From assembly GCA_009801015.1 (NCBI GenBank), contig VHZZ01017315.1, positions 1,737 to 22,095 on the forward strand: 20,359 nucleotides of DNA, in the 5' to 3' direction. Both the position numbers and the translations under genes were made by a program. The DNA comes from Silene noctiflora (lineage: Eukaryota > Streptophyta > Magnoliopsida > Caryophyllales > Caryophyllaceae). Shown here in pieces: positions 1 through 9,095 of the stretch (position 1 is the first letter of the stretch; the number at the start of each line of letters is the position of its first letter). Under the pieces are notes generated by a model. It made no database searches. It was not told the DNA's origin and was given only the letters and a program-made list of their open reading frames with translations.

Positions 1-140
1 CTCGACCAAGTCAGCCGCACTCGGTCGAGTGCTCCACACTCGACCGAGTGTCCCGTACTAGGTCGAGTAAATGCGTCTATAATAACGAGTTCTAACATGG
101 TCAAAGGCACTTAAAATCAGTCAACGGGTCCTCCGATGGG
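1..140. repeat. GC-rich hairpin repeat at window edge
   Basis: Positions 18-31 and 37-50 are a perfect 14-bp inverted repeat (CACTCGGTCGAGTG against CACTCGACCGAGTG) with a 5-nt loop. Outside it, 1-11 pairs with 56-66 with one mismatch, so 1-66 could fold as one long stem. The motif is GC-rich and stands out from the AT-rich surroundings. No coding potential is seen. The downstream copia pol homology starts near 141-151, so this block is either a different repeat that replaced the 5' part of that element or an insertion into it. The repeat family is not identified. Confidence 0.6.
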
Positions 141-150
141 ACGGGTATTA

Positions 151-1189
151 CATTTGGGTTATGTTCAGTCTAAGCAGGATTATTCTTTCTTTACTAAGTA
201 TGATTCTGCCACTGCTGCATTTACAGTTTTATTGGTGTATGTGGATGATATCTTATTAACTGGTACATCAGTTGATGAGATCAATAGGGTGAAGCAAGGG
301 TTGGATGCTGTTTTTTTCAATCAAAGATTTAGGGTTAATGAGGTACTTTTTGGGTTTAGAGATTTCCAAAAATCATGAAGGAATCATGATTAATCAAAGG
401 AAATACATTCTTGATATCTTAAAAGACCTACAGATGGAGGATTGTCATGTTGTTGTTTTTCCTTTGCAACAAGGTTTAAAATTATCTACAAGAGATGGTG
501 TGCCTTTAACTGATCATGAGCAATACAGGAGATTAATAAGAAGGCTTCTATATTTGAATTTGTCCAGGCCTGATTTGTCCTACACAGTGTAACATTTAAG
601 TCAGTTTGTTAGTAAGCCATTACAACCTCATATGTAAGCAGCTATTCATGTGGTTAAGTGCTTAAAAGGTACTATAAATGTTGGCCTATTTTATAAATCC
701 CAGACTTCATTAGCAATCACAGCTTTTAGTGATACTGATTGGGGACAGTGCCAGTTCACCTGTCGTTCTCTAAGTGGTTATTGTGTCTTCCTTGGTGATT
801 CTCTTATCTCCTAGAAAACAAAAAAGCAACCTACTATTAGCAAAAGTTCTGTAGAGTCTGAGTATAGGAGCCTGTCTTTCACAACTTCAGAGCTTGTTTG
901 GCTGGACAGGTTCTTAACAGAACTCAGAGTTGTAGTTCCAAAGCCAATTCCATTAATTATTGACAACAAAGTTGCATTGCATATTTCTGAGAATCTTGTT
1001 TTCCACGAGCGTACAAAGCATCTTTCAATTGACTGTCACTATGTTCGAGAACAGCAAGATGCAGGTTTTTTATCTACTCAGTACATTAGAATTGGGGTTC
1101 AAGTAGCTGATATAATGACTAAAGCTCTAGGGGCTGCACAAGATAGTTTTTTGTCTCACAAGCTAGGATTGTCATTGAACAATGTCTAG
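151..1189 (+). pseudogene. Copia pol remnant (reverse transcriptase and RNase H)
   Basis: This is a decayed polyprotein fragment. Reading frame 1 carries the RT palm segment with YVDD at 238-249. Between about 305 and 320, in a T-rich run, the reading moves to frame 2 and continues with the GL-rich RT thumb region. In-frame stops follow at 590-592, 635-637 and 812-814. The last replaces a tryptophan expected just before the KKQ segment of copia RNase H. The RNase H part (about 715-1189) retains an SDTDW-like motif and an SVESEY segment close to the family ESEY/EAEY motif, plus a FHERTKHLSIDCHYVRE region typical of copia. No functional product is possible from this copy. Confidence 0.9.
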
Positions 1190-1190
1190 C

Positions 1191-1200
1191 TTGAGGGGGG
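1191..1200 (+). other. Polypurine tract of copia element
   Basis: TTGAGGGGGG lies two bases before the LTR and directly after the pol stop codon. This is the expected position and composition of the plus-strand primer of a copia element. Confidence 0.8.
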
Positions 1201-1202
1201 TA

Positions 1203-1522
1203 TGTTGGATATATGTAACAAGATAATTAGTTAGCAGTCGGTTATAACAAAAGAGTTAGTTAGGAAAGTTGTTAAGTCGGTTAAACTATTAGTATATATA
1301 CCTACCCATATGTCATTGTAAGATCATAATTTTAAAATACAAAAATTCAACATCAATATTCAATACAATGTTCTCTATTATTCATACAATACTAAGTTTC
1401 TACAGAAGACGAGACTCCACAATATGTAAAGCGGATTCCAGGTAGACTGATGAAAGGATGAAATCTTGTTTAATGTTGATGTTGTATCTCTGCTGAAATC
1501 AGGGATTGCTAATCTACCAACA
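1203..1522 (+). repeat. Copia 3' LTR (320 bp)
   Basis: The repeat starts TGTTGG two bases after the polypurine tract and ends CCAACA at 1517-1522, a perfect 6-bp terminal inverted repeat with canonical TG...CA ends. A TATA-like stretch (AGTATATATA, 1291-1300) marks the probable U3 promoter. The 5' LTR lies outside the window or is lost, so insertion age cannot be estimated here. Confidence 0.88.
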
Positions 1523-3289
1523 TTAGTTATGAGTTTATTACAATGACTTTGCAAATGTACAAAGCACGTCGTTACACGCCTCAGTTTTTAATACTACTTG
1601 TCTACTACAGCTAGCAAGTCAAGACTAATTAAGCACAATGCTTAGAATTACACTTTCGTAATCAATTAATTATTAATTTTGATGCTAGGCCTAACTTGCT
1701 AATAAGATTTGTTAGGTTTACTTTACGAACATGAGATGAACGAAGTGGTTGTGATAGCCAATCTCAATATCACCTCTTAACTCCAATATGTTTTTATTTC
1801 TCAAATAAGCGAGTAAGAATCAAGCTTCTAATTTTACGATTAGGGTAAGAAAGCTCTTGTCAGTTGAGCTAACAAGAGTATGTAAGTGAATGATTCGAGA
1901 CTCTGTGAGGTGATAGTCGTGACACCCTGGCTATGCCCCTAATATTGTGTTAAATTCGTACATGGGCCTGGGTCGCGCCAATCGAGGAGAGAGTGTCCAC
2001 TTTACAAGTCTAAACATGGGAATCAACATAAAATTCTTGACAATTATAAACTATATTACACTTGTCTCTTTCTCCAATATGGAGACCAACATAAAATTCT
2101 TGAGATATTGTCAATTTAATTTATAAGTGAACAATATCATTTTCCTTAATTCCGTCAAATTGTTGTATATAATTTTTTGTTTAGCGTAGACAATCATGGA
2201 TCATATTGGCTTTTTGTGTGAAATGGACAAAGTAATAAAGTGAAAAAAAAAACAAAACAAAATAGCAATTTGATCATCAAATGGAGGAGTTTAGATTTGG
2301 ATCTAATGTCTATAACTATCTATAACTATATGTTTAAAGCATCAAGTTAGGAAGTTTTGATGAAAATGTGATACTATAATATAAAACATAGTGCCTAGCC
2401 ATTTGGGGATCAACTAATATAAATTTGTTTCAAATTATAAATATAAAACTAAAAATAAGGAATTGGAGACAAAGTACATAATTCAAATAAGAAAATAAAT
2501 AGAAACATAATAAGGGTTGGTGGGAGGTGAGACATGGAAGGATCTAATAAGGTTTGGGCATGTGTTTGTCATTAATGTAAGATGTAGATCAATGCGTTTA
2601 GAACCATATTCATAGGTTTATTTATTTATGTTGTCCAATTTCTCATTTTCAAACTCATTGTCTACATACTTAGTCTTCATTACAAGTTAAAATATTGAAG
2701 ATGATTATATAAGTATATTTTATTAATTAATGTACTATCAATGAATTGCCCTTCTTTCAAAATGGAGAAATAGATAACCTGTTTTACTATTATGTCTCAT
2801 CCTTTTAAGATCTCGACACATCACACTAGCTTGAAATAATAAAAATAATAATATTATATGTCAAAATGAATCCTTGCATTTTGATTACTTGTTACTTAAG
2901 GCAATGCAATTATTAAGACATTTTATTTGTAGGATTTTATTAGCAAACCAACTTAGAACAAGAGGTGAAGAATAATTGTGCATGGTTAGTCCAATAAAAG
3001 AAAGGTCAATAATAATCAATCCACTAGTTAATTATTGTATAAGCAATTCAAGTCATGCAATGTCAACATGTGTGTAGAAGAACGATCAACTACTCGGACC
3101 TAAATATTTGCGATGTTCTAACTTACATTTTTTTAATACTTCAAAACCTTATTTATTGTATATATAACTTATAACTTAAGCACGTACAACATCAACTCAT
3201 TGCCCCGGGTTTTTATGCTCCTAATTCTAGCTAGGTAGAGTATCGGCCGGATGCATGTAATTTATTGTTGGTGTTAAAAAGTTATCTGC
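1523..3289. other. AT-rich intergenic DNA without a recognised gene
   Basis: No open frame with recognisable protein similarity is seen on either strand. One 17-nt direct repeat occurs (CAACATAAAATTCTTGA at 2024-2040 and 2087-2103). The rest is unremarkable AT-rich spacer between the copia LTR and the NDL promoter. Confidence 0.6.
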
Positions 3290-3552
3290 AATTTTGATGC
3301 ATTGTTTCATACATAGTGTTAACTGTCAACTCATATACGTTTTTTGCTTTCTCTTATATACAAATTATTTATACTAATACTAATTTTTGTGTATTGTTTC
3401 ATAAAATTATTAGGACATTATTCACTTAGTGGCTCTACATATTGGGTAGCCTTTCTCATATATTTACACTAATTTTCATGCATTATTTCATATAATTATG
3501 ATTATGATTATTCACTTAGTTGCTCAACATAATGGGTTTCCTTTCTCTTTTC
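3290..3552. repeat. Diverged tandem repeat, three units of ~90 bp
   Basis: Units begin at about 3290, 3382 and 3471, each opening with AATTTT followed by a CATTGTTTCAT-like word and closing with a CTTTCTC word. Units 2 and 3 also share ATTCACTTAGT, a CTCTACAT/CTCAACAT word and ATTGGG/AATGGG. The periods are 92 and 89 bp. Divergence is considerable, so this is an old local tandem duplication about 0.7-1 kb upstream of the NDL gene. No function is claimed. Confidence 0.65.
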
Positions 3553-3864
3553 AATAAAGAAAAGAAAAAAAAAAAAGACATGAGTGGGAAAAAACAAAAT
3601 CCACACACCAAGTCACCACAACAACAAATCAACAATGATAGATTTAGCACTTTTTTAACCTTTTTCTATTATAATTTAATAAATTAATAAAAAAAAATGA
3701 TTTATTAACAAAAAAACATCAAGATCCACATGACTATTTGACCCAATCATAATTAATAAGATTACCACATCTAACAAAAAGAACTTTCCAACACCATTCT
3801 CCCCCTCATTTAAATATTTTTCCCTTAATTTCCAAAAATTACCCCTACAAATCCAACATCAAAG

Positions 3865-3872
3865 TGACGTCA
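3865..3872. promoter_or_regulatory. Palindromic bZIP C-box (TGACGTCA)
   Basis: TGACGTCA is the perfect palindromic core bound by many plant bZIP factors. It lies about 400 bp upstream of the NDL start codon. A 14-bp palindrome TTAACCATGGTTAA follows at 3977-3990. An 8-mer can occur by chance, so the regulatory role is inferred from position only. Confidence 0.4.
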
Positions 3873-4170
3873 CATCAACATCTAAGTATCTAACCCACCA
3901 CTTTACTTTAATTCAAAGGGTAATTTTGTAAATTGATATGACTGTCGGTCCAAATAACCCTAGTTAACATCCATATTTAACCATGGTTAAGTATTCCATG
4001 GTGATCTCATCTCCTGACTCCTTCATTCATGCGTCGGTGACTCACTACTGTCACTCACTGTCACTCTCTCTTATACTATTAAAATAATATTAAAACTTTG
4101 TCATATCATATCATATTTAATTCACATTTATATTATTTTATTATATGCTTATAATACATTAATACTAGCA

Positions 4171-4190
4171 ATATATATACACATATATAA
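4171..4190 (+). promoter_or_regulatory. Probable TATA region of the NDL gene
   Basis: Two TATA-like words (ATATATATAC and CATATATAAA) lie 80-100 bp before the start codon. They are followed by a CT/AGAGAGA-containing leader (about 4210-4270) typical of plant 5' UTRs. The exact transcription start is not determinable from sequence alone, because the whole region is AT-rich. Confidence 0.45.
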
Positions 4191-4270
4191 ATGTAAATAA
4201 ATTATCCCATTTCACTAAGAAATAAGAATTCCCCTCAAACCCACAAAATTTAGAGAGAAAAAATTGATTA

Positions 4271-7200
4271 ATGGGTGAATCTAATGATTCTATTTCTCTT
4301 AATATTGGGTCAATCTCCATTGATAACAAGGTTTAATTTCTTTTCTTACTAATTCTTATTCTTATTTAGTAATTAAAATTAATACTACTATGTACCCTTT
4401 ACTCCGTAATTTGCGACAGTCATTGGGACACTGTGGGTTAATGTCGTCGTTATTTTTGAATAATATGTACCCTTTATCCCGCAATTTGCCAGAGTCTAAT
4501 ATTGTGGTTTATGTAATATTTGAGCTGCATTAGTAAAATGATGCAAGTGTTAATGAGTAATGTGGGTTTAATTATGTGGGTATGATGCTCCGTTACTTGT
4601 TTTTTGGTAATTAATTTCTGTAATATTTTTATGATTTAATGTGTGATTTTTTTGGTATAGTATCATCAAATTTTTAAGAAGATTATAAAGTTGCAATCTT
4701 TTACTTGCTTTAGTTACACATTTAATGTTTGTTTGCTCTAATAGTAAACTTTTTTATTATTTTGGTATGTTAATTTAGGAAACCCAGATATGTTGCCATT
4801 TTTGTGGATGATTCTGCTGTTTCAATTAACTAACTTAAATATACACTAGTTATACATATTAAATCAGGGTTTAAAGAAAAATAGACACACTGATTAGTTG
4901 ATGATGAATTTGTCACTTGCTTACAGGGTATAATTGTGTTTTTGTTTAATTATTATCTAAATTTAAATATTAGTTAACTAATTAGAGTTGAAGATTTGGC
5001 CCTGATTTTGCCACATCAATTTCTTGGCATTTCTTTTCTGTTTAATTTTATGTATCTGAAAATCTGCAATAAGCTAGAAATGCATTTATTAAGTAATTTC
5101 TGGGCTTTTGTGCAGGAATACTATGTTAAAACAGGCAGTGGTCCGGTATCGGTGGCGGTATATGGTGATCAGGACAAGCCTGCTCTTGTTACCTACCCAG
5201 ATTTGGCTTTGAATTGTGAGTTGTTTAATTTAATCTTTTACTTGATTTCTTTGTCTTTACTTCAATGTATTCTATGATGATCTTTTGTCTTTTGGTTGTT
5301 AGAAAAACTTGTTAATCACGTTCTTAGTTTTTAATTAGAATTTCAAATATTACTACCAGAAAAAGCTTGAGCTGTTGCTTTAGATTCAAGTCTGTTACTC
5401 CTAACTTTGAAATTATGACCCAACATGGTAATGTTACTGTTGATGTCTATGAATGTTTAAATATGAAGTTATTGATTTTGTTGTTTGACTTTGCAGATGC
5501 TTCTTGTTTTCAAGGATTATTTATGTGTCCGGAAGCGTTAACGTTGCTTCTCCACAACTTCTGCATATACCATATCAGCCCACCTGGACATGAGGTTTTT
5601 AAGCTTTAATCATAAAATCCCTGCTAAAACGGTTCTAGGTTCCACATACCCTTGTATTTTTACCTTTTTTTTTCTAAGTTGTGCCCCTCCTTTTAGAAAA
5701 AACTTCAACTGTCTAGTCCTTGGTGGCTTGTTCACAGGTCCGAAAACGACACTTCTTTTAAAAAAAAAATGGCCGTCTTTACGAGATCTTCAATTCAAAA
5801 ACAAATTGGCATTTTCTAAACTCATGGCAAATAATGCTCAGTCAAACTTTTTTAACCGAATAACTTTGACCGTCATATCTCTTGGCCTCAAGTTTATAAA
5901 TTGGCTTTTTTTTCCCTTCCAATTGATCGCTTTTACAATAATTAGCAAGTGGGTATACGATAATACTTGTGTAAAATTGTCATAGATGATAGATGAACCA
6001 TCTCAACCAAAACCTTAAGGTGATGGTTGAGGCCCAACTATTATAAATATTCATATTACGCTCCCTCACTCAAATGCCCATTGGGCTTGAAGAGTGGTTA
6101 GTGCACAGGCTCCCCGTACCATGTGCNGAGGTTCCACTTCGTGAGTTTTTGAGGAGTTTTGAGGTTGCCAGGATTCGAACCCGTGACCTTCGGTCACACT
6201 GGCTCTGATACCATGATAGATGAACCATCTCAACCAAAACCTTAAGGTGTATAAATATTCCTATTAATAGATACACAAGTATGTGTGTAACACGTGATTC
6301 TAGTTGACTTCCGTGGTTCCTTAAAAATGACATAGGCCTTAGTTGGATATCCAATACAAAAAGAAGTTAGCTTTACTAGCAAAGTATTTGTTTGTATACT
6401 ACTTTCAGGTGGTTTCTTGTCTAGTTTGTGTATAAAATTCTTCTTCAGTTTGTTTCTAATATTTTTATTTGTCAAATTCAATTTCAGTGGGGAGCGGGTG
6501 CGATGAGTTGTGATGCCTCTTCGCCTTCTGTGGATGATCTAGCTGACCAAATAGTTGACGTTCTCGACTATTTTGGGTAATGATTGCTATTTAAACTTTT
6601 CAAGCATATATTCATATGTCAATTTCAATTGTATTGCGGTTTCTTGTGTTTCAACTAGTCTATGTTGCTCATTCTTACTGTGTTAATTTGAATTTTTGGG
6701 TGTCATTTGTTGCAGACTTGGAGAAGTAATGTGTATGGGTGTTACTGCTGGAGCTTATGTACTGACCTTATTTGCCGTAAGTTGCTCCTGTTGATGCACC
6801 TTAATGGTAAACATGGTTCGATCTCATGTATATACTCAATTGCTCATTCTTTTTTCTTTCACTCTTATTGTGCAGATGAAACACAGGCAACGTGTTCTTG
6901 GTTTGATTCTCGTTTCTCCTCTATGCAGAGCACCCAGTTGGACCGAATGGTTGTACAATAAGGTCTCGTTAACTGAACTAGTCCCCTAATAGTTCCAAGG
7001 AAAGAATATTAGCCTCACAATGTTCTTTATCTCTTACAGGTGATGTCAAAGTTACTGTATTTCTATGGCATGTGTGCTGTGGTAAAAGAGATGTTGGTTA
7101 AGCGATACTTTGGAAAGGTACAAATTCTACTTTTCTCGAGTATGTGCCTGTTTCTGAGTGAAGTTTTGTAATCCATTCAAATTTGATTGCAGCAAGTTAG

Positions 7201-9095
7201 GGGTAACGCTCTTGTATCCGAATCAGATATTGTTCTGGCATGTAAGAAAGTGAGTTCTTGGCCACATTATCTTCTGTTTTGTCTCGATATCTGTCTCTTG
7301 AGTCTTGGATGGATTATAGTTGAGGGAAAGTTGCGAGGACTTCTGTTTGGGAATGGTTAAGTTATTTATTTTCTTTCCCCTCTCGGATTTTTTTGTAGTG
7401 GCTAGATGACAGAGAAAGTACAAACGTTGTGCAGTTTCTGGAGGCAATGAACAGGTACTTAGTTTTTCTATATCATGTACAATGGACTATAGCTTTGTTT
7501 TTTTTTTTTTGGTCAACAGAAGCGGGATTTCACCCAAAGGATAAAAAGCGAAAATAAAAGCAAACTAAAGAAAACAAACACAACTTAATTAACTAGACTG
7601 AAACGGAATAATACGAGGCCAAGCAACTCCTCCAATGTCCTGATGAGCTAGTCGAACAAGCTGAGGCGACACTTCATTCCCTTCAAAAGTGACTAACTGC
7701 TGAGGCAGGGTTACCCCCAGATTAGCACACCAATCTGCACATCGGTTCGCTTCACGGTAAATATGCTGAATCTTCACTTCCCATTGGAGCTCTTGAACAA
7801 GGCATTTACATATATTAAGCATGTGAGAATGGGCCGAAGGTAGTTCCACATCTGGCTTTAGGAATNCCTCAACAACCTTAGAATCAGTTTGAATGAGAAG
7901 TCGAGGCAGTTGACGCTCTTTTGCTAATAAAAGACCTTGCCTAAGCGCCATAATCTCAGCCCTCGTCACCGTTGCAATACCAATCCTTTCCGCGAAGGCC
8001 ACCATGATGCGTCCATCACTGTCCCTAATAACTCCACCAGCCCCGGACATCCCCGGGTTCCCTTTGGACGCCCCATCAATATTCAGAGCAAACCAGTTCT
8101 ATGGAGGTGCAACCCATCGAACAAAAATCTCCTTAAAACCAATTCCATGGACTATAGCTTTGTGTAAAAATAAAATGTGTCGGTTTATCTAACATGTTGG
8201 TATTCGTACTTACACTTTATCTGTTTACCATTTTCCTTAAGTCGGCCAGACATAACCGAAGGGTTAAAGAAGTTACGATGCCGTTCACTTATATTTGTTG
8301 GAGAAGACTCGTGTTTCCACTCGGAAGCAGTACACATGGCCACAAAGCTAGATAGACGATTTAGCGCTTTGGTGGAGGTACCATATCGATCTCACTTGAT
8401 TCCCTTTTGTGCCTTTTTGAATCATATGTAGAAGCTTACACCCACCTAGAATCACATGAATTTTAATTCATGTGATACAAATGTGGTGTCTTGTTTGGTT
8501 TAAAAAAAACATTGGAAGTAGAACTTGCCATGAAAACTGAAAAGTGGAAATTCATGTGGAATTCTACTTCCCACATGAAACTAAACGAGTTCTGCTAATT
8601 CATGTGATATGAAAGTTCATGAGAAAAGCTACTTCCTAGGCATTGTAAGTACCTATGGCGAACCAAACGATCACTTTGGCTAATTAGAGATGATTACATT
8701 AATATAATGCGAAAAGAACTCAAGGCAACTAAATTTTGTAACTGTAGTGTGCTCATTAAGCTAAACATGCTCTAAGAATTGAAACCAAGAAAATGGGTCA
8801 AACTCATGACATTTTTTAGTCATGACGCCGTCTCATATAGAACTTTCGTTTGAACTTGCAGGTTCAAGGATGCGGGTCATTGGTGACGGAGGAGCAACCA
8901 AACGCGATGTTGATCCCTTTAGAGTATTTTCTTATGGGTTATGGTTTCTACCGGCAGTCACAGTTGAGTGTGAGCCCAAGAAGCCCGTTAAGCCCATCGT
9001 TAAGCCCATACTGCATCTCTCCGGAGCTGCTATCACCCGAGAGCATGGGTTTGAAGTTGAAGCCCATCAAGACTCGCATCTCGTTGGAGGTATAA
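4271..9095 (+). CDS. NDL: NDRG-family protein, plant NDL/SF21-like (11 coding exons)
   Basis: Coding exons: 4271-4330, 5116-5215, 5497-5594, 6488-6576, 6716-6776, 6876-6962, 7040-7117, 7193-7249, 7399-7454, 8242-8377 and 8862-9095. All introns are GT-AG and the phases join to 1056 nt (351 residues), a normal length for the family. The protein has the NDRG alpha/beta-hydrolase fold: a [13 protein letters not shown] strand (about 41-53), an [17 protein letters not shown] segment (about 70-86) and an [10 protein letters not shown] segment in exon 6. The nucleophile elbow reads GVTAG (124-128), so no catalytic serine is present, as expected for non-enzymatic NDRG proteins. The Ser/Pro-rich C-terminus ending SLEV is typical of plant NDL/SF21. 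Arabidopsis NDL1-3 bind the G-protein beta subunit and influence auxin transport. Which paralogue this is cannot be told. Introns 3, 9 and 10 carry transposon insertions. Residue 87 is Trp (GHEWGAG), where I expect Leu. Confidence 0.93.
4390..4496. repeat. Short direct repeat in NDL intron 1
   Basis: Two 32-nt copies, at 4390-4421 and 4465-4496, begin ATGTACCCTTTA and share an AATTTGC core with about five mismatches. They lie near the 5' end of the 785-nt first intron. This is a small local duplication with no evident function. Confidence 0.6.
5987..6266 (-). mobile_element. TRIM retroelement (280 bp) in NDL intron 3
   Basis: Two direct terminal repeats, 5987-6058 (72 bp) and 6214-6266 (53 bp, with an internal deletion of about 20 bp), share TGATAGATGAACCATCTC and the following AACCAAAACCTTAAGG. 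Immediately inside the second copy, 6200-6213 is the complement of the TGGTATCAGAGCCA primer-binding site for initiator tRNA-Met, so the element reads on the minus strand. Immediately inside the first copy is a purine-rich tract on the minus strand (GAGTGAGGGAG, 6060-6070). ATAGA at 5982-5986 and 6267-6271 is a 5-bp target-site duplication. LTRs, PBS and PPT with no coding region define a terminal-repeat retrotransposon in miniature. It lies antisense to the host gene inside a 893-nt intron. The far LTR ends read TA instead of TG. One base (6127) is undetermined. Confidence 0.85.
6200..6213 (-). other. tRNA-Met primer-binding site of the TRIM element
   Basis: On the minus strand the sequence TGGTATCAGAGCCA starts directly at the end of the LTR. 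It is the commonest primer-binding site of plant LTR retroelements and is complementary to the 3' end of initiator tRNA-Met. Confidence 0.85.
7499..8146 (-). mobile_element. 5'-truncated L1-type LINE in NDL intron 9
   Basis: The insertion is flanked by an identical 17-bp target-site duplication, ATGGACTATAGCTTTGT, at 7482-7498 and 8147-8163. A run of T at 7498-7510 on the plus strand is the poly(A) tail of an element reading on the minus strand. Only the 3' end, with an RNase H domain and a short 3' UTR, is present. A long target-site duplication, a poly(A) tail and 5' truncation are hallmarks of target-primed reverse transcription. Removing the insertion and one repeat copy shrinks intron 9 from 787 to 122 nt, in line with its 75-149-nt neighbours. 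The element is antisense to the gene. Confidence 0.93.
7589..8146 (-). pseudogene. LINE RNase H domain (RVT_3-type) fragment
   Basis: The minus-strand frame encodes a plant LINE RNase H-like domain. It shows [11 protein letters not shown] with the first catalytic Asp, [22 protein letters not shown] with the catalytic Glu, IQTDSKVV with the second Asp, and a C-terminal [13 protein letters not shown] segment with the last Asp. A TAG stop at 8099-8101 interrupts the frame about 16 codons before the first ATG (8050). An ambiguous base at 7866 leaves one residue undefined. From 8050 to the stop at 7589 the frame is open (153 residues). It lacks the endonuclease and reverse-transcriptase domains and has no promoter, so it is a dead 3' fragment and not a host RNase H gene. 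Confidence 0.88.
8451..8476. repeat. Perfect 12-bp hairpin in NDL intron 10
   Basis: ATCACATGAATT (8451-8462) and AATTCATGTGAT (8465-8476) are perfect inverted copies with a 2-nt loop. The word AATTCATGTGAT recurs at about 8598 and a related AATTCATGTGG at about 8551, so the motif is reused within the neighbouring MITE-like sequence. Confidence 0.65.
8490..8671. mobile_element. MITE-like inverted repeat in NDL intron 10
   Basis: Termini CTTGTTTGGTTT (8490-8501) and GAACCAAACGAT (8660-8671) are inverted, with a 9-bp exact core. Further in, ACATTGGAAGTAGAAC near 8510 matches the inverse of GCTACTTCCTAGGCATTGT near 8628-8646, which extends the symmetry. No coding capacity is present. No convincing target-site duplication was found, so the element class (hAT or PIF-like) stays open. 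Confidence 0.5.

Larger units (their letters stand above)
141..1522 (+). mobile_element. 5'-truncated Ty1/copia LTR retrotransposon
   Basis: The sequence shows, in order, the C-terminal half of a copia reverse transcriptase with the YVDD motif (238-249), a copia RNase H region ending in a conserved ADIMTKAL-type tail, a stop at about 1187-1189, a polypurine tract (GAGGGGGG, 1193-1200) and a 3' LTR (1203-1522). This order is that of the 3' end of a Ty1/copia element. The gag, protease, integrase and 5' LTR parts are absent from the window, replaced at about position 141 by an unrelated hairpin repeat. A frameshift and three in-frame stops make it non-autonomous. TTAGT at 1523-1527 would be the right-hand target-site copy, but the left copy is not visible. 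Confidence 0.92.

Noticed and set aside
5590-5985. 131-residue open frame in NDL intron 3
   Set aside because: It starts inside the last codons of exon 3 in another frame, shows no recognisable domain and lies wholly in an intron. It looks like chance openness or an old repeat.
6150-6213. tRNA-like sequence (GGTTCGAATCC box on the minus strand)
   Set aside because: A B-box-like word and a tRNA-Met complement are present, but no A box or cloverleaf can be drawn. The position next to an LTR explains it as a primer-binding site.
7589-8050. Independent host RNase H gene
   Set aside because: The frame lies inside an insertion bounded by a target duplication and a poly(A) tail, and an in-frame stop lies upstream. 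It is a LINE fragment.
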